64,000 nucleotides of DNA from Allolobophora icterica (GCA_963556255.1 OY744605.1:39740108-39804107); one strand, 5' to 3'. Shown: positions 39,583-50,339, numbered from the stretch's first letter. Numbers and translations: made by a program. Notes: generated by a model not told the origin, from the letters alone.

Positions 39583-40564
39583 GTAGACTGACCAGACGTC
39601 CCGGTTTTCCCGGGACAGTCCCGATTTTCTGCTAGCTGTCCCGGTTGCCGGAAAAGGTAGGCCAAACCCTAAAAATGTCCCGGTTTTTAAGAACTGACCT
39701 GACTTATCAACGTCTCCTTGATTTTACTACTGGAAACAGAAGGTCGCTCTGAGTGCAAGAGCAAGTTCTTCATCAACCAGGTAAAGAAGAGTATAATTTA
39801 GCTGCTGCAGAGGGTACGTATGCATACCACACCGTATGCCACAATCAAAGTTTCAGATAAATGGATTGTACATCACAGCTGATCAGAAAAATGTTCGAGC
39901 CAAAATTTACTTGTGCCAGAACAAAAACTGAGGCTATTGTTACAAATGTTCTAGCACCACTGGCAACACAAGGTCTTGAACAGGATATGGCAAATTCAAT
40001 GTTTGTGTCTGTCTCTGTTGATGCTTCCAATCATAACAATGTTACATTTTTGCCAGTTATTGTGAGATATTTTGTGCCATCAGGTCCGAACAGTGGAATT
40101 GAAAATAAAGTACCAACATTTTCTTCCGTTAAAAGAGAAACATCCGAGGTCTTATGTGATCATATTGTTGACGTTTTAGAAAAATACAACTTGAACAACA
40201 AATTAATTGCTTTTTCAGCAGACAACACAAATGCAGACAACACAAATTATCTTATTGGTCAGATCAAAAAAGTCGATTATCAGAAGAAAATCTTTTAGCT
40301 GTTATGATAGTGAAAGTGAATATGGAAGAAACATGTGTTGAATTTTATGACAGATTTGATAAATTTATAATTAAATTTTAAATTTAAAAGCATGATTTGC
40401 GATAAAACCTGTCAATTATACCAATATAATGTATATTGTATATTATTGTATAATGTATAAGCATAAAATAGATATTTGTGCAAGTTTTATAATTACTGAC
40501 AAAACACAAATTGATTTTGTGATTGAAGTGTCCCGGTTTTTAGTTTCCAATATCTGGTCAGCCT
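39583..40564. mobile_element. Internally deleted hAT-type element with transposase fragment
   Basis: Ends AGACTGACCAGA / TCTGGTCAGCCT are inverted repeats, and agtatact occurs just outside both (39575-39582 and 40565-40572), consistent with an 8-bp target duplication. agtatact is itself a palindrome, so it could instead be part of the terminal repeats. GTCCCGG motifs cluster at the left end (39598-39690) and recur at the right (40530). The 146-codon frame 39861-40298 lies inside. Confidence 0.75.
39861..40298 (+). pseudogene. hAT-like transposase fragment
   Basis: Encodes 145 residues including SVSVDASNHNNVTFLPVIVR, ETSEVLCDHIVDVLEKYNLN and LIAFSADNTNADNTNYLIG. It resembles the middle of hAT-type transposase-derived proteins, where the first catalytic Asp lies in the S-x-D-A-S block and the second in F-S-A-D-N-T-N. 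The C-terminal catalytic and dimerisation parts are missing. A short in-frame duplication (NADNT) follows the second Asp. Assignment is from recall of the family and the flanking inverted repeats. Confidence 0.6.
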
Positions 40565-40737
40565 AGTATACTGTGTAAAGTGTAATAGGCGTATATAGAC
40601 TAGGCTTGGAATCTCAAAATGACCTTGTTAGAAGCAAATCATGTAACAATTTGCTAATATATGTGTTTCTAAATTGACCCTGCTGAAAACGAAAGTCGCG
40701 GGCAGCAAGCTGGATTTTTAGCGGTTGCATGAGAAAA

Positions 40738-41175
40738 CAATATGGCGGCCAAAATGGCGGCCGTATCTTCATATGGCTATTAAAAATAATGTATGATGAA
40801 TTTGATGATGATGATGATGATGACGATGATGATGATGATGATATTCGTTTTGTTGTTTACAAAGTAAACACACGCTGACAAACCGCAGCATGGAACAAAG
40901 TTAGACAGAGTTTTGAGAAGTAGATAATATAGAGTAGCCTATAGTGTTCGGGAAATAAAAGTCTCTGTAGTCTTTAAATGGAAGATAATACTGGTGATTC
41001 TGGGGACGCAATGAATAATGATGGAAAGCCTATATGATGGAAACATGATTTTAAAGTCTAAATTAACATTTTCTGGATCAAGGAATGCGATGGAACCAAA
41101 GACACGTAGCACTGCCATAAAACAAAATGGCGGACATTATCCTCAAATGGCTATAAAACAAATGGCGGCCAGTCT
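40738..41175. repeat. Paired repeat with ATGGCGGCC motifs
   Basis: ATGGCGG occurs at 40741, 40754, 41127 and 41162, each with A before it, the core of the YY1 consensus. The contexts aaaatggcggccgtatcttc-atatggctatta and aaaatggcggacattatcct-caaatggctata match, so part is a direct repeat about 375 bp apart. A GAT microsatellite lies at 40803-40843. Confidence 0.45.
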
Positions 41176-41464
41176 GGAGTAGTGTTTACTTGGTCAAAAA
41201 CTTAAGCCAGTTTCCCTAGAAATAGATTACTTAAGTACGCAGAGGATAGCTACCTCATGATACCTTCATCCAATGGAGATACAGTAAAAACAGAGCTAGA
41301 ATACGTAGCAAAATGGGCAGCAAACTGTAACCAAAAACGTTCTGTCCCAAATCACGTTTGTAGGCCTATTTAGGGCTTACTAAGATAAGTATGTTCTTTA
41401 TTAAATCAGCTACCAAACAGCACCCTGTTGACCAACGTCTGATAGATAGACCTAATCAGTACTC

Positions 41465-43009
41465 GAGTCATTTTCCGGTAATATGTCACATTCAATAGGC
41501 CTAATTGAAGAAGCAAAAAAATTTTTGGGCCAAATTACATTGATTTTTGTTTGGAGCAAATCTTTAATATTTCTATTTTACTAATATATATTTGGTTTTC
41601 CACTAATATGTACAATTATGAAGTTATTAGCAGAAAGAAAATAGCCCTACGAAAATGTTTGTCCACTCCGTTACTCCGTTACCAAAACACATATCAGCTA
41701 TTTATATATAGTAGACAGCTTCCTTCTGCGTAGTTTGACATGCCAATATGTTTTTAGTATTAATGTTTATAAAATAAATATAAAAAGAAATTACAATACA
41801 AATGATTATTTAATTCCATCACATTTTAAATTTTCCTAAGAAATTCCACTCCGTTACCGAAAGAAAAATAGGGAATCTAATCAACGTAAAGTTGACTGTA
41901 TTTTTTTTGCCAAATAACAAAATAAAAATCACTTCAGCCAATCATTACCAGTGATCAAATGAACAAAAAAACATTAAAATATTTATGATGTCTTAAAAAT
42001 CTGCTCATAACATCAAAATTACATAAAAAAATTACCATAAAAAGTTCCGCTCCGTTACCATCTGTCGAGAATTGAGCACAGAATGTGAAAAGTGAACTTT
42101 AAAAGAAACAGTCTGCCGAAGCAAAAATTTATTTAAAATGTCATATATTGTTATATAAGTTGTATTAGAAATGATAATTTAAGTAGACGACTTATCCTGA
42201 CAGTGGAATAAATTTTAGTACCTCAAGGGTCACATTTATGGTAACTGAGTGGACAGTTAACGGAGTGGACAAATTGTGTATCAGCACGGTAAATATCATA
42301 TTATCTCTCATGCGTCCACATTAATCGTCGGTACACTCATTATATAGCTTATAAATGTTATATTAAAAATATTATTTAAATTAAATTTATTCATAATCAT
42401 TGCAAAAATGCAGTAACGGAGTGGATGTATTATGAAAAAACACATGAGGTACGTAATAAATGAAAATTTGTAAGAAATTTGTCTTAGCATTCAGATCCTG
42501 TATTAAGACATACTTACTTACACAGATCTTCACAGAAGAGATGTGTTAAGTTGCGGGATCAAAGAACTGGAAGGGTTGTGAGATACAAGATAATTTTTAC
42601 ATGTTAACGGAGCGGACATAATTTTCCGGGGACAAGTTAAAATATATTTTTAAAAATTATACTGAAGTTGTAAGTTTCTAAGTTGTATTTAGAAATATGC
42701 AATTATGTTTATTATAAAAGAAACAGTCACATTTTTTGGTTTAATGCAAATCATTTTGAAATTGTAGACGAAAGCAACAAGTCCTATAGTCTAGGGACGG
42801 TAACGGAGTGGAATAGTTTAAATTCAAAATAAATTTTAATAAATTATTCTATTGCTTTGAATTACTTTCAAAGGTCTTAAATTGTTGACTGATCAATAAC
42901 GTTTTAATCTAATCACTTAGCATGATCAGACTAGGTAGGCCTATTGTTTTCTTAGAAATGACCGGGGACAGCTGAATTGTCAATTTATGCATTTACCGGA
43001 AAATGACTC
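41465..43009. mobile_element. Inverted-repeat element with mirrored 14-bp motif array
   Basis: Ends GAGTCATTTTCCGGTAA (41465-41481) and its exact complement TTACCGGAAAATGACTC (42993-43009) bound a 1545-bp AT-rich segment. The motif TCCACTCCGTTACC or a near variant occurs at 41662, 41845 and 42046, then in the reverse orientation (GGTAACGGAGTGGA) at 42240, 42256, 42412, 42603 and 42799. Distances from each end are mirrored: about 197, 380 and 581 from the left, and 197, 393 and 584 from the right. The sequence between motifs is not visibly conserved. I see no transposase frame and no clear target duplication. Confidence 0.65.
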
Positions 43010-43159
43010 ACCGTGTCAACAATATAGATCACAAAGCAGCGACGCGCTGTCGCTGTGTTATGTGTCACGCTAAGTGTCAGAGTCAACGTCGTGTTTTATT
43101 AATTTAACAAAATTTGCTCAAAATCACGGCAATTCACAGCATTTGGGGACATTCAGATT

Positions 43160-43256
43160 TCTTATATAGGGCCTACACGAAGCAAGTCTCCGCCTTGCTT
43201 CGTGTATGTAAGAAATTTGTACCCCTCACTTTATTTAGACCAAAGTTACGCCCCTG
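43160..43256 (-). mobile_element. Truncated copy of the GGGGCGTAACTTTGG hAT-type family
   Basis: Read on the minus strand it starts CAGGGGCGTAACTTTGGTCT, continues to gtacaaatttcttacataca-cgaagcaaggcgg, and then ends. It matches the first third of the elements at 45878, 46288 and 46822. The other terminus is missing. Confidence 0.65.
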
Positions 43257-43272
43257 AGAAGAACGTAAGCCT

Positions 43273-43778
43273 ACACGATCCGAGCAGTCTTGTTGTCAAG
43301 ACCTTAAGCCTCAAGACCAAGACCAAGACTTTGAACCTCGAGACCAAGACCAAGACTTTGAACCTCAAGACCAAGACCGAGACCAAGACCCAAAAAATCA
43401 CATTCAGCCCAAGACTTCTTTTCCTTACAAAACAATTGTCAAGTAGGACTACTCGCTATTTTAATGAAAAAGTGAGTCTTTTATTTTTTTCAGGCAAATT
43501 AACGTTAAATGCTGACTGCAGAGAATTGCGAATTCGTATTTACAAAAGTCCTTCATGTAAAATGTTATTCCAAATGCCTTTTGTATTTTATTAAAACCAA
43601 TTGGCTCAGAATTTTCTGACCAAGACGTGACTTTTGGGGCCTCATAAAAATTAGGGCCTACGCCATGTGAAAAAATAACCTAGGCCTACGTTCTACAGAT
43701 GCTGAAGTCGCTGGCACACATCATAGCCTACGACCAAGACCTTGGTCTCGAGGACAAGAAGTCTGGATCCGAGAGGGG
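43273..43778. mobile_element. Inverted-repeat element rich in GACCAAGACC
   Basis: The left end (cgatccgagcagtcttgttg, then tcaagacc) and right end (ggtctcgaggacaagaagtc, then tggatccgag) are imperfect inverted repeats. The left interior has tandem ccaagaccaagactttgaac units (43306-43390). The open frame covering this stretch (43202-43594) is a repeat translation. No clear target duplication. Confidence 0.5.
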
Positions 43779-44639
43779 CAAATATCGATAACCAAACGAT
43801 TAATGTCTTGTGAAATATAGGGCCTAAGAAATTATTAAAATTTGACGTTTAATTTGAAAAATTCTGTTTGTAACCCGAAATTAGTATTTCCTTAACCAGG
43901 ATTGACTAGCTTTAATGCGGGTTGATTGATTTTTTACCTAGCTAGCCTACAAATCACATGTCACTTTGTCCAACATTGTCCAATGTTTCTAATATTAGCC
44001 TATCTCAAACGCATATGCGCAATATTGCACGTATATTTGTGCCAGGTGCAGAGGCCTATATGCTACTATATATAAGGTATTGTGCGCCCCACCCATATTA
44101 ACTTAAAGCGTACCCGGTACGGTTTTCTAAATTTTTATAGAAAGGTTCACATTAAATTTTCAAGACGGCTTTGGGAAGCCAGAGGATTAAAATTAAAATT
44201 ATATGGATTTAACTTCAACTTCTCTCAGTGGGGAACATATAGGCCTATATATGAAGTTTCAGATGTTTGTTTTGACAATTAACGTCTCAGTGATTAGCCT
44301 ACATTCGTTAATCTGAACGTGAACAGCGTTTTATGCAACAGTGGGCCCTAGCCTACCAGTTGGCAGTTTCAGACCACTAATTCGATTTGCCACTCCTTCT
44401 GCGTCCGTATCGTCTTAATTGCCATTATGGAACTCTCCTTTTTCGTTGGTAACGCTCCCAGAGTCTATAGTTCTGCCCGGCCATCCGCGCGCTTCTGATG
44501 TTGCTTTCCCCGAAGACCCGGCCGAGGCTCTGCTTCCCGGTGTTACTCAGCTTCGTTATTCCATCGGCATACTCATATGCAGTTAAGAGATTACATATCC
44601 CACCTATCAGTTGCGTAACTGGTCATAATAATGTAATAA

Positions 44640-44898
44640 TATATGTGTTTATTGACAAGCTCACTGACAAACCGCAGTACGTTACATTGAAACAATAAAA
44701 ACATGACGGTACAATTATCAAGATCTTATAATTAACACGCGTCTTGGGACTCTTGGCAGACTGTAAGACGCCCGCTCAATTTGCTGCTGCCACCTAGGGA
44801 GTGGAAGGCTGAATCAACCAAGAGAAGCTTATGGGTATCGACCCCGCGACTTTTCAACATCTAATGCTCTTCAGGCCAGAGTGTTACCAGACTGTTGC
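44640..44898 (-). repeat. tRNA-derived SINE, family A (diverged)
   Basis: Minus-strand copy with tail tgtttattgacaagctcact, body caagatcttataattaacac, and head ending cagagtgttaccagactgtt. It is more diverged than the copy at 60147. Confidence 0.55.
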
Positions 44899-45877
44899 TA
44901 GCTGGGTGACGACCATAGGGCCTATAATAGCTGATGAGGCAACAACTCCAGTTTCGAAAGTTGAAGAGCGACTTCCGTTCGTTTGTGCATGACCAACGCA
45001 TTTAATTCCCCCTCTCCGTCAAACGTCACTCTTCGCAGAGTCGATCGTGGTCTTTCAGAGTCGGACTGGGACCACTTTGGGGCCTCCGACTGCCATTTCA
45101 ATCAAGGGGCACAAGCCCAACCTACCCATACAATGCAGCATTAGACGATTTAATTGATTTAATTAGTCATATCGGTCCTGCACAGAATAAAAAGTAGGCC
45201 TATCAGTCAATGGTAGTTTTATAATTATCACTTTGGGAGTTTGAAAGATTAGAATATGTGATGCGTTTTGAGAAAAGGGACCATAAGTCTCAAATGGAGT
45301 TAAGTATTGGTTCATAATCCTGGGTAATTTCTGATTAAAATGCAGAAAAAATGAACTTGATATCTTCATCCAAAGTATTTTTAAAACTTATTGAGAACAG
45401 AACATGTGCAAATGAGAGTTTTCGGATATTTCAGTTTAAACTTTCACTGAAGAAAATGCGAAATTTTGACAAAACTTTACCACACAATTCGTCATGAAAT
45501 ATTAACTCAACACAGCTCATACTACCATTTGAACACAGTATTATGTATTGTGTACATGCACACTATTCTTGTGTAAAAATTATTCTACATTTAATAAATT
45601 ATTATGTGCTTAAAACTATTATAAAAGTCAGAACGGATGACACAAGACTTATATTCTATTTTTAATCCTCATACAAAAGTCATCATTTGAAGAGTAAAAC
45701 TTGAGACTTTTGAAAACTTTCTTTTATCAATGTTTACCAGCAACATCAATGTATCCGAAATCGCTCAGAACTCATTTTCACCCGAACTCACCTACACATG
45801 CTTAAAGCCAGTTTTCTCAGTAACTGTGGAGAGACTTATGGTCCCTTTTCTCAAAACGCATCACATATTTGTGTACT

Positions 45878-46167
45878 CAGGGGCGTAACTTTGGTCTAAA
45901 AAGTGGGGGTACCAATTTCTTCTCCACTTTCACTTTTCGCATGAAGACCATTTTGAATTATTACCTTGCCAGTATTCTCATTATTTTTTGTCAATACAAG
46001 TACTTTCGTATGTTTGTGGTACATAATCCTTACTCTGTCTACATACAAGAAGCAAGGCAAAGACTGCGATCTCTGGGAAATCACATTACTAAAATATTGA
46101 TTGGCATTGTTTGAAAAGTGGGGGTCCAGTACCCCTCAGTCCAAAAAAGTGAGGAATTACGCCTATG
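45878..46167. mobile_element. Short hAT-type element, GGGGCGTAACTTTGG family
   Basis: 290 bp, CAGGGGCGTAACTTTGG... / ...GGAATTACGCCTATG, with a perfect 8-bp target duplication tgtgtact (45870-45877 and 46168-46175). The interior has AAGTGGGGGTACC/GGTACC-type repeats. It is the longest of three neighbouring copies, with extra sequence (TTACCTTGCCAG...) absent from the others. Non-coding. Confidence 0.9.
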
Positions 46168-46287
46168 TGTGTACTGGGGTATGATTAATTTATTTCTGTC
46201 CTAGGGCCATGCACACTTAACCAGAGGGGCCATGGCACGCGCGTATAACATGGCCAGTCCGCCTCTGCCGTCTTTAAGTCTTCTTTA

Positions 46288-46491
46288 CTGAGGCGTAACT
46301 TAAATTTGGTCTAAAAAGATAGAGGGTATACCGATTTCTTACATAGCGAAGCAAGGCGGAGACTGCGATCTCTGGGAAGGGTCAGTAATAAAATTACTGA
46401 TTGGCATTGTTTAAAAAGTGGGGGTATGGTACCCACAATCAAAAAGTTGGGGGTACGGGTACCCCTCGTACCCCCACAAATTACGCCTATG
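46288..46491. mobile_element. Short hAT-type element, same family
   Basis: 204 bp, CTGAGGCGTAACTTAAATTT... / ...ACAAATTACGCCTATG, with a perfect 8-bp target duplication cttcttta (46280-46287 and 46492-46499). Confidence 0.9.
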
Positions 46492-46821
46492 CTTCTTTAT
46501 TCCGCGTCGTCGTCGAGGGCATCATTCTGTGAACGTCGTACATACATGTATTACTCCAGGCTGAGTCTCCGAGTCGTTTTATTTGTCACAATTCTTCTCC
46601 CGCAAGTCATCGACTCTTTAGCCAGGTGTGTTCTCCGGCGCGAGTCCCTGTCTTCTCTTACCAGCGTCGCTTCATTTATCAGCACACGTACGAGCTGATC
46701 TCTAAGCAAGACCCGTTGCCATAGCCTAGGGGTTTAATTCTTAAGAGCTGCACGTTAGAAGCTTGTGTCTAAGGAGGCCGGGTTCCATATAATGCCTATA
46801 CACGCATTGATCGTTAAGCAG

Positions 46822-46989
46822 CAGGGACGTTACTTTGGTCTAAAAAGTGGGGGTACCAATTTTTTACATACACGAAGCAAGGCTGTGGCTGCGATCTCTG
46901 GGATTGTTCAGAAAGTGGGGGTACGGTACCCCCAGTCCAAATAGTGGGGGTACGGGTACCCCTCGTATCCCCCACATATTACGCCTATG
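46822..46989. mobile_element. Short hAT-type element, same family
   Basis: 168 bp, CAGGGACGTTACTTTGG... / ...CATATTACGCCTATG. The interior matches the copies at 45878 and 46288. No target duplication is visible, so either it has decayed or one flank was replaced. Confidence 0.75.
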
Positions 46990-47088
46990 ATTCCACCTCA
47001 ATCTTATCAGTCTACATTGGTAGGCAGCTATTTTTAGATTGGTTGGGATTTAGGAAATTGTAGAAAGTGGCGATGATTAAACTGGTAT

Positions 47089-49987
47089 TGTGGCGGACTG
47101 GCCACTGGGCTCGAATGTATGTTGTTTTAATAATATCTGTCTTATTGACGCGTTATCCGGTGATATAATGCATCGCAGGGCGTCAGCGGCCGATGCGTAA
47201 ATGGTAGCACTAACGCGATATTAAAATAGCCAATAATTAAGTTTGAGCTTGTTTTTGCCATTCAAGCGATTTAAATTATTAATTAGAATAATTTTACACA
47301 CTTTTCGGTCAAATAAATAAGGCCTAAAGCTAGGGCGGCGCTTATTATCATAGGTTGATTTCGATACCTTAGACACCTGTATTTGAGAAGGTGTGCGTAG
47401 GCTAGTATATAAGGAACAAGCCACGGTATAGTGTGGTGAGGGATAAGTAAAGGCTGCCTCACGGTGTTTTGCCTATATTGTAGGATGGCGACGCTGCATC
47501 CTGCATATACAGCGATACGGTTCTTTAGTGTCGTTGGTTAGCGATAAATACTGCACTCCGTGTGGTAGTATACGGCGAGTGATAAAGCGAGTTCCAGGTT
47601 TCGGTTCGGGCAAGTTGAAAATATAATTACGGACGAGAGGGCGTCCGAGAAAAAGGCTAATCTGTGCGATCCCGGGTTACAGCCGAATCGATCGCTCTCG
47701 GGTGAAGGATTGAGTCCGCCGATCCGACAGGTTTGGGGCCCACCCTGCCGTTAGATCGCGAAAAGGTCTGAATCCCGATTGTTGGTAGTTTGCGGGCTGA
47801 GTAAACCTCGGGGAAAGACCGATCGTGAGAGATTGAGAGCTCACAGGTCTGTTCCGGTAACGTACGGGGCAAAGAGTTTCCTGGGGACCGTCTGATAAAC
47901 CTCGGGCAAGGCCCCGCTGTTGACAGTCAGAGATACACGGGCAAAGACCGGGAGATACGCGGGCAAAGACCCGGTGTTGACCGTCAGATATAAACGGGCA
48001 AAGACCCGGTGGTACCCGTCAGAGATACACGCGGAAAGGCCCCGCTGTTGACCGTTAGAAATACACGGGCAAAGACCCGGAGATACGCGGGCAAAGACCC
48101 GGTGTTGACCGTCAGATATAAACGGGCAAAGACCCGGAGATACGCGGGCAAAGACCCGGTGTTGACCGTCAGATATAAACGGGCAAAGACCCGGTGGTAG
48201 CCGTCAGAGATACGCGGGCAGAGTCCGCGCTGGTGACCGTTTGAGAGACACGCGGAAAGGCCCCGCAGTTGACCGTCCGAGATACACGGGCAAAGACCCG
48301 GTGGTGATAACTCAGTTAAAGTATCGTCCATAAAAGCTGAGCAGTGCGATCCCGAGTTACAGCAAAAACTAATCACTCTTGGGTATTGGATTGACCGCCG
48401 ATTCGACAGGTTTGGGGCCCACCCTGCCGTTAGATCGCGAGCCGGTCTGAATCCCGATTGTGAAGTTTAACAGGCTGAGTAAACCTCGGGGAGAGACCGA
48501 TCGTCCGAGATATACAAAAACACAGGTCTGTATAGGTAAAGTGCGGAGAAACATTCCGCTGGTGACGTCCGGTGAAGTACCGGAACGATCTTGTTGAAAC
48601 TGTTCGATAACATCGGGGAACAACCGGTGAATCTCAATACGCGGTATCCGGGTTTGGCTGCTTTAAGCGTCATAGTTACTCCCGCGGTTTACCGGCAAAT
48701 ATCCGTCCGGGAGACCATCCGGACGATCCGACCGTTGTCTGTTCCAGTGTTCGGGAAAGTTCCCACGGTGGGAAGATACACAGGTCTGTGTGCAATAACG
48801 GGGTAAAGTTACTGATATTTACCCAGATATACCATTAGTAGAATCGTGTGTGAGTACCGAGAAACGAAGCCTACGAGTCTGTGCGCTCCCGGAAAAAGAC
48901 ACAACTGTTACGTTCTCTATTTTATTCAGAGAGTCATGTTCAAGAGATACGGCTAGTGGAGTAAGGGCCCACTCTGCTGCTCAGGTCTCGAGACAGACTA
49001 ATTCTGAATAGTGGGAGGATAAAAGGTTGTGTAAACCGGAAAGAGATCAGACCAAGATATTCGGGTCGGGTATTCGGGTACCCAGGTCCGAAAGAGACAC
49101 GTCCGCTTTACTAGCGAAACCCAGCTAGTCAGAGTCCCAGGGTGAAGTGTACGAGAGTTCCCGGTTAAAGGAACATTAACGCAGACCAAGAGTAAACGAT
49201 ACGAGAAAGTCCGGGTAGTCGGGTATCCAGATAGAACATATTTGCTTGTCGCAACACACAGCTCTGAGGACTGATTGAAGTGCGAGGTTGGGCCCCTCGT
49301 GCGTAGGTCAGAACAAAGGTCTGTGTGTGTAGATAGCGAAGGTTATAGAGAGAGGACCTTCACTATCAGAGTGCCATAGAGACCCGTTATCTTTCGAAGC
49401 AGAATTCATTATTGTGAGGCCGGTATGCCGCACACGGAAACACAGCTAGAGATACGTGACAGTAAGAAGACGCGTTGCCCGATGGATACGTGTCTTCTAT
49501 TACATGACGCAGAGACTCGTCATAAGTACTCCTTGTTCCCTGAACTTAGAGAACGTCTGGTGTTCCATGATAACGGCGATAGTTCAAGAGTCACGAGGTG
49601 CAGAATGGTCCGTCAACGTTCAGACCAGGTAGAGAGGAAGAGAAGGCCCGTAACTAGGAAGGTACACAGAAAGGCAAAGACTGCTGCAGGTAAAAGATCG
49701 AACCCTGTTCTGAAGGACGGCCATCCTCAGGACGTTGCCCACCCGGCGACCGCGGAAGTGGCAGAGTCTGATGCCGAGACCGAGCTCTACAGTGTAGCCT
49801 CTCTTAGTAAAGCGGTAAACTCTGAACCTCCTCTGACAGGAATGGTCACTATGGACAGAGATAAGACATTTGACGGTGACAATAGGCAAGGCAGTGACTC
49901 GGGTGGCTCCAGAAGGGTAGTTGGCTGGAGTCACCACAGGAACCCGCCCGGCGCGGTAGTGCAGGCGTCCGGGCGGCGAACGCCACA
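47089..49987 (+). mobile_element. 2.9-kb solo-LTR-like insertion
   Basis: Starts TGTGGCGGACTGG and ends GGCGAACGCCACA, so the termini are TG..CA with a 7-bp inverted repeat. It is flanked by the 4-bp duplication gtat (47085-47088 and 49988-49991). Deleting it restores ttaaactggtat|tctggaatggttta, which closely matches an uninterrupted sequence at 54335-54363. It is GC- and CpG-rich unlike its surroundings. No direct repeats occur at the two ends, so it is a single LTR-like unit and not a full element. It contains nested repeats (47653-48560) and an open frame (49425-50015) that runs out of its right end. A DNA transposon with 4-bp duplication is the alternative. Confidence 0.7.
47653..48560. 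repeat. Nested direct repeats inside the LTR-like insertion
   Basis: A block of about 220 bp (gcgatcccgggttacag..., gacaggtttggggcccaccc, tgccgttagatcgcga, then gctgagtaaacctcgggg) at 47667-47880 recurs at 48347-48555. Between them, 47930-48310 is a tandem array with gggcaaagacccggtgttga + ccgtcagatataaac and variants; three consecutive copies are almost identical. Confidence 0.85.
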
Positions 49988-50015
49988 GTATTCTGGAATG
50001 GTTTATGTCGCTTAA
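49425..50015 (+). CDS. Open frame in LTR-like insertion, unknown function
   Basis: 196 codons from ATG at 49425. The first 187 or so lie inside the insertion and the last nine come from flanking DNA, so the native protein would continue into the element's internal region. It is strongly basic in the middle (QVERKRRPVTRKVHRKAKTA) with an acidic segment after it (EVAESDAETELYSVASLSKA). I recognise no domain. If the insertion is a solo LTR, this could be the start of a Gag-like frame that begins within the 5' LTR, or an LTR-encoded accessory frame. It could also be chance, since GC-rich DNA has few stops. Confidence 0.35.
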   Translation: MPHTETQLEIRDSKKTRCPMDTCLLLHDAETRHKYSLFPELRERLVFHDNGDSSRVTRCRMVRQRSDQVERKRRPVTRKVHRKAKTAAGKRSNPVLKDGHPQDVAHPATAEVAESDAETELYSVASLSKAVNSEPPLTGMVTMDRDKTFDGDNRQGSDSGGSRRVVGWSHHRNPPGAVVQASGRRTPQYSGMVYVA

Positions 50016-50107
50016 TTAGGGATTAATTGATATTAGCTTTATTAAATGTCTTCAGATATTCATACATATTGTATTGTATGGCGTGTAAATACACACGTGG
50101 CTGTAGG

Positions 50108-50238
50108 CATAGGCGTAGACTCTGGGGGGAGCCGGGGCACGTGCTCCCCAATAATTGAGATGGACTGTACATCCAATGCAACAAGTGTAGAATGAATAAC
50201 CAACCACCCCCAATATTTTGGACAAGTTTACGCCAATG
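50108..50238. mobile_element. 131-bp hAT-type element
   Basis: CATAGGCGTAGACTC... / ...AAGTTTACGCCAATG inverted ends, with flanking gctgtagg (50100-50107) and actgtagg (50239-50246), a target duplication with one mismatch. The interior has GGGGGGAGC and CTCCCC/CCACCCCC stretches that could pair. Confidence 0.75.
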
Positions 50239-50339
50239 ACTGTAGGTCTGAGAACTCAACTGAGAATTCGTATTTCTTGGACAAGCTATCAGCTTTTTCT
50301 TGAATATAATTATTTCATGGATAAACTATACTGAGACGC

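Noticed and set aside
49620..49937. Minus-strand open frame opposite the 49425 frame
   Set aside because: It is the complement of the plus-strand frame in GC-rich DNA, where stop codons are rare; no independent support.
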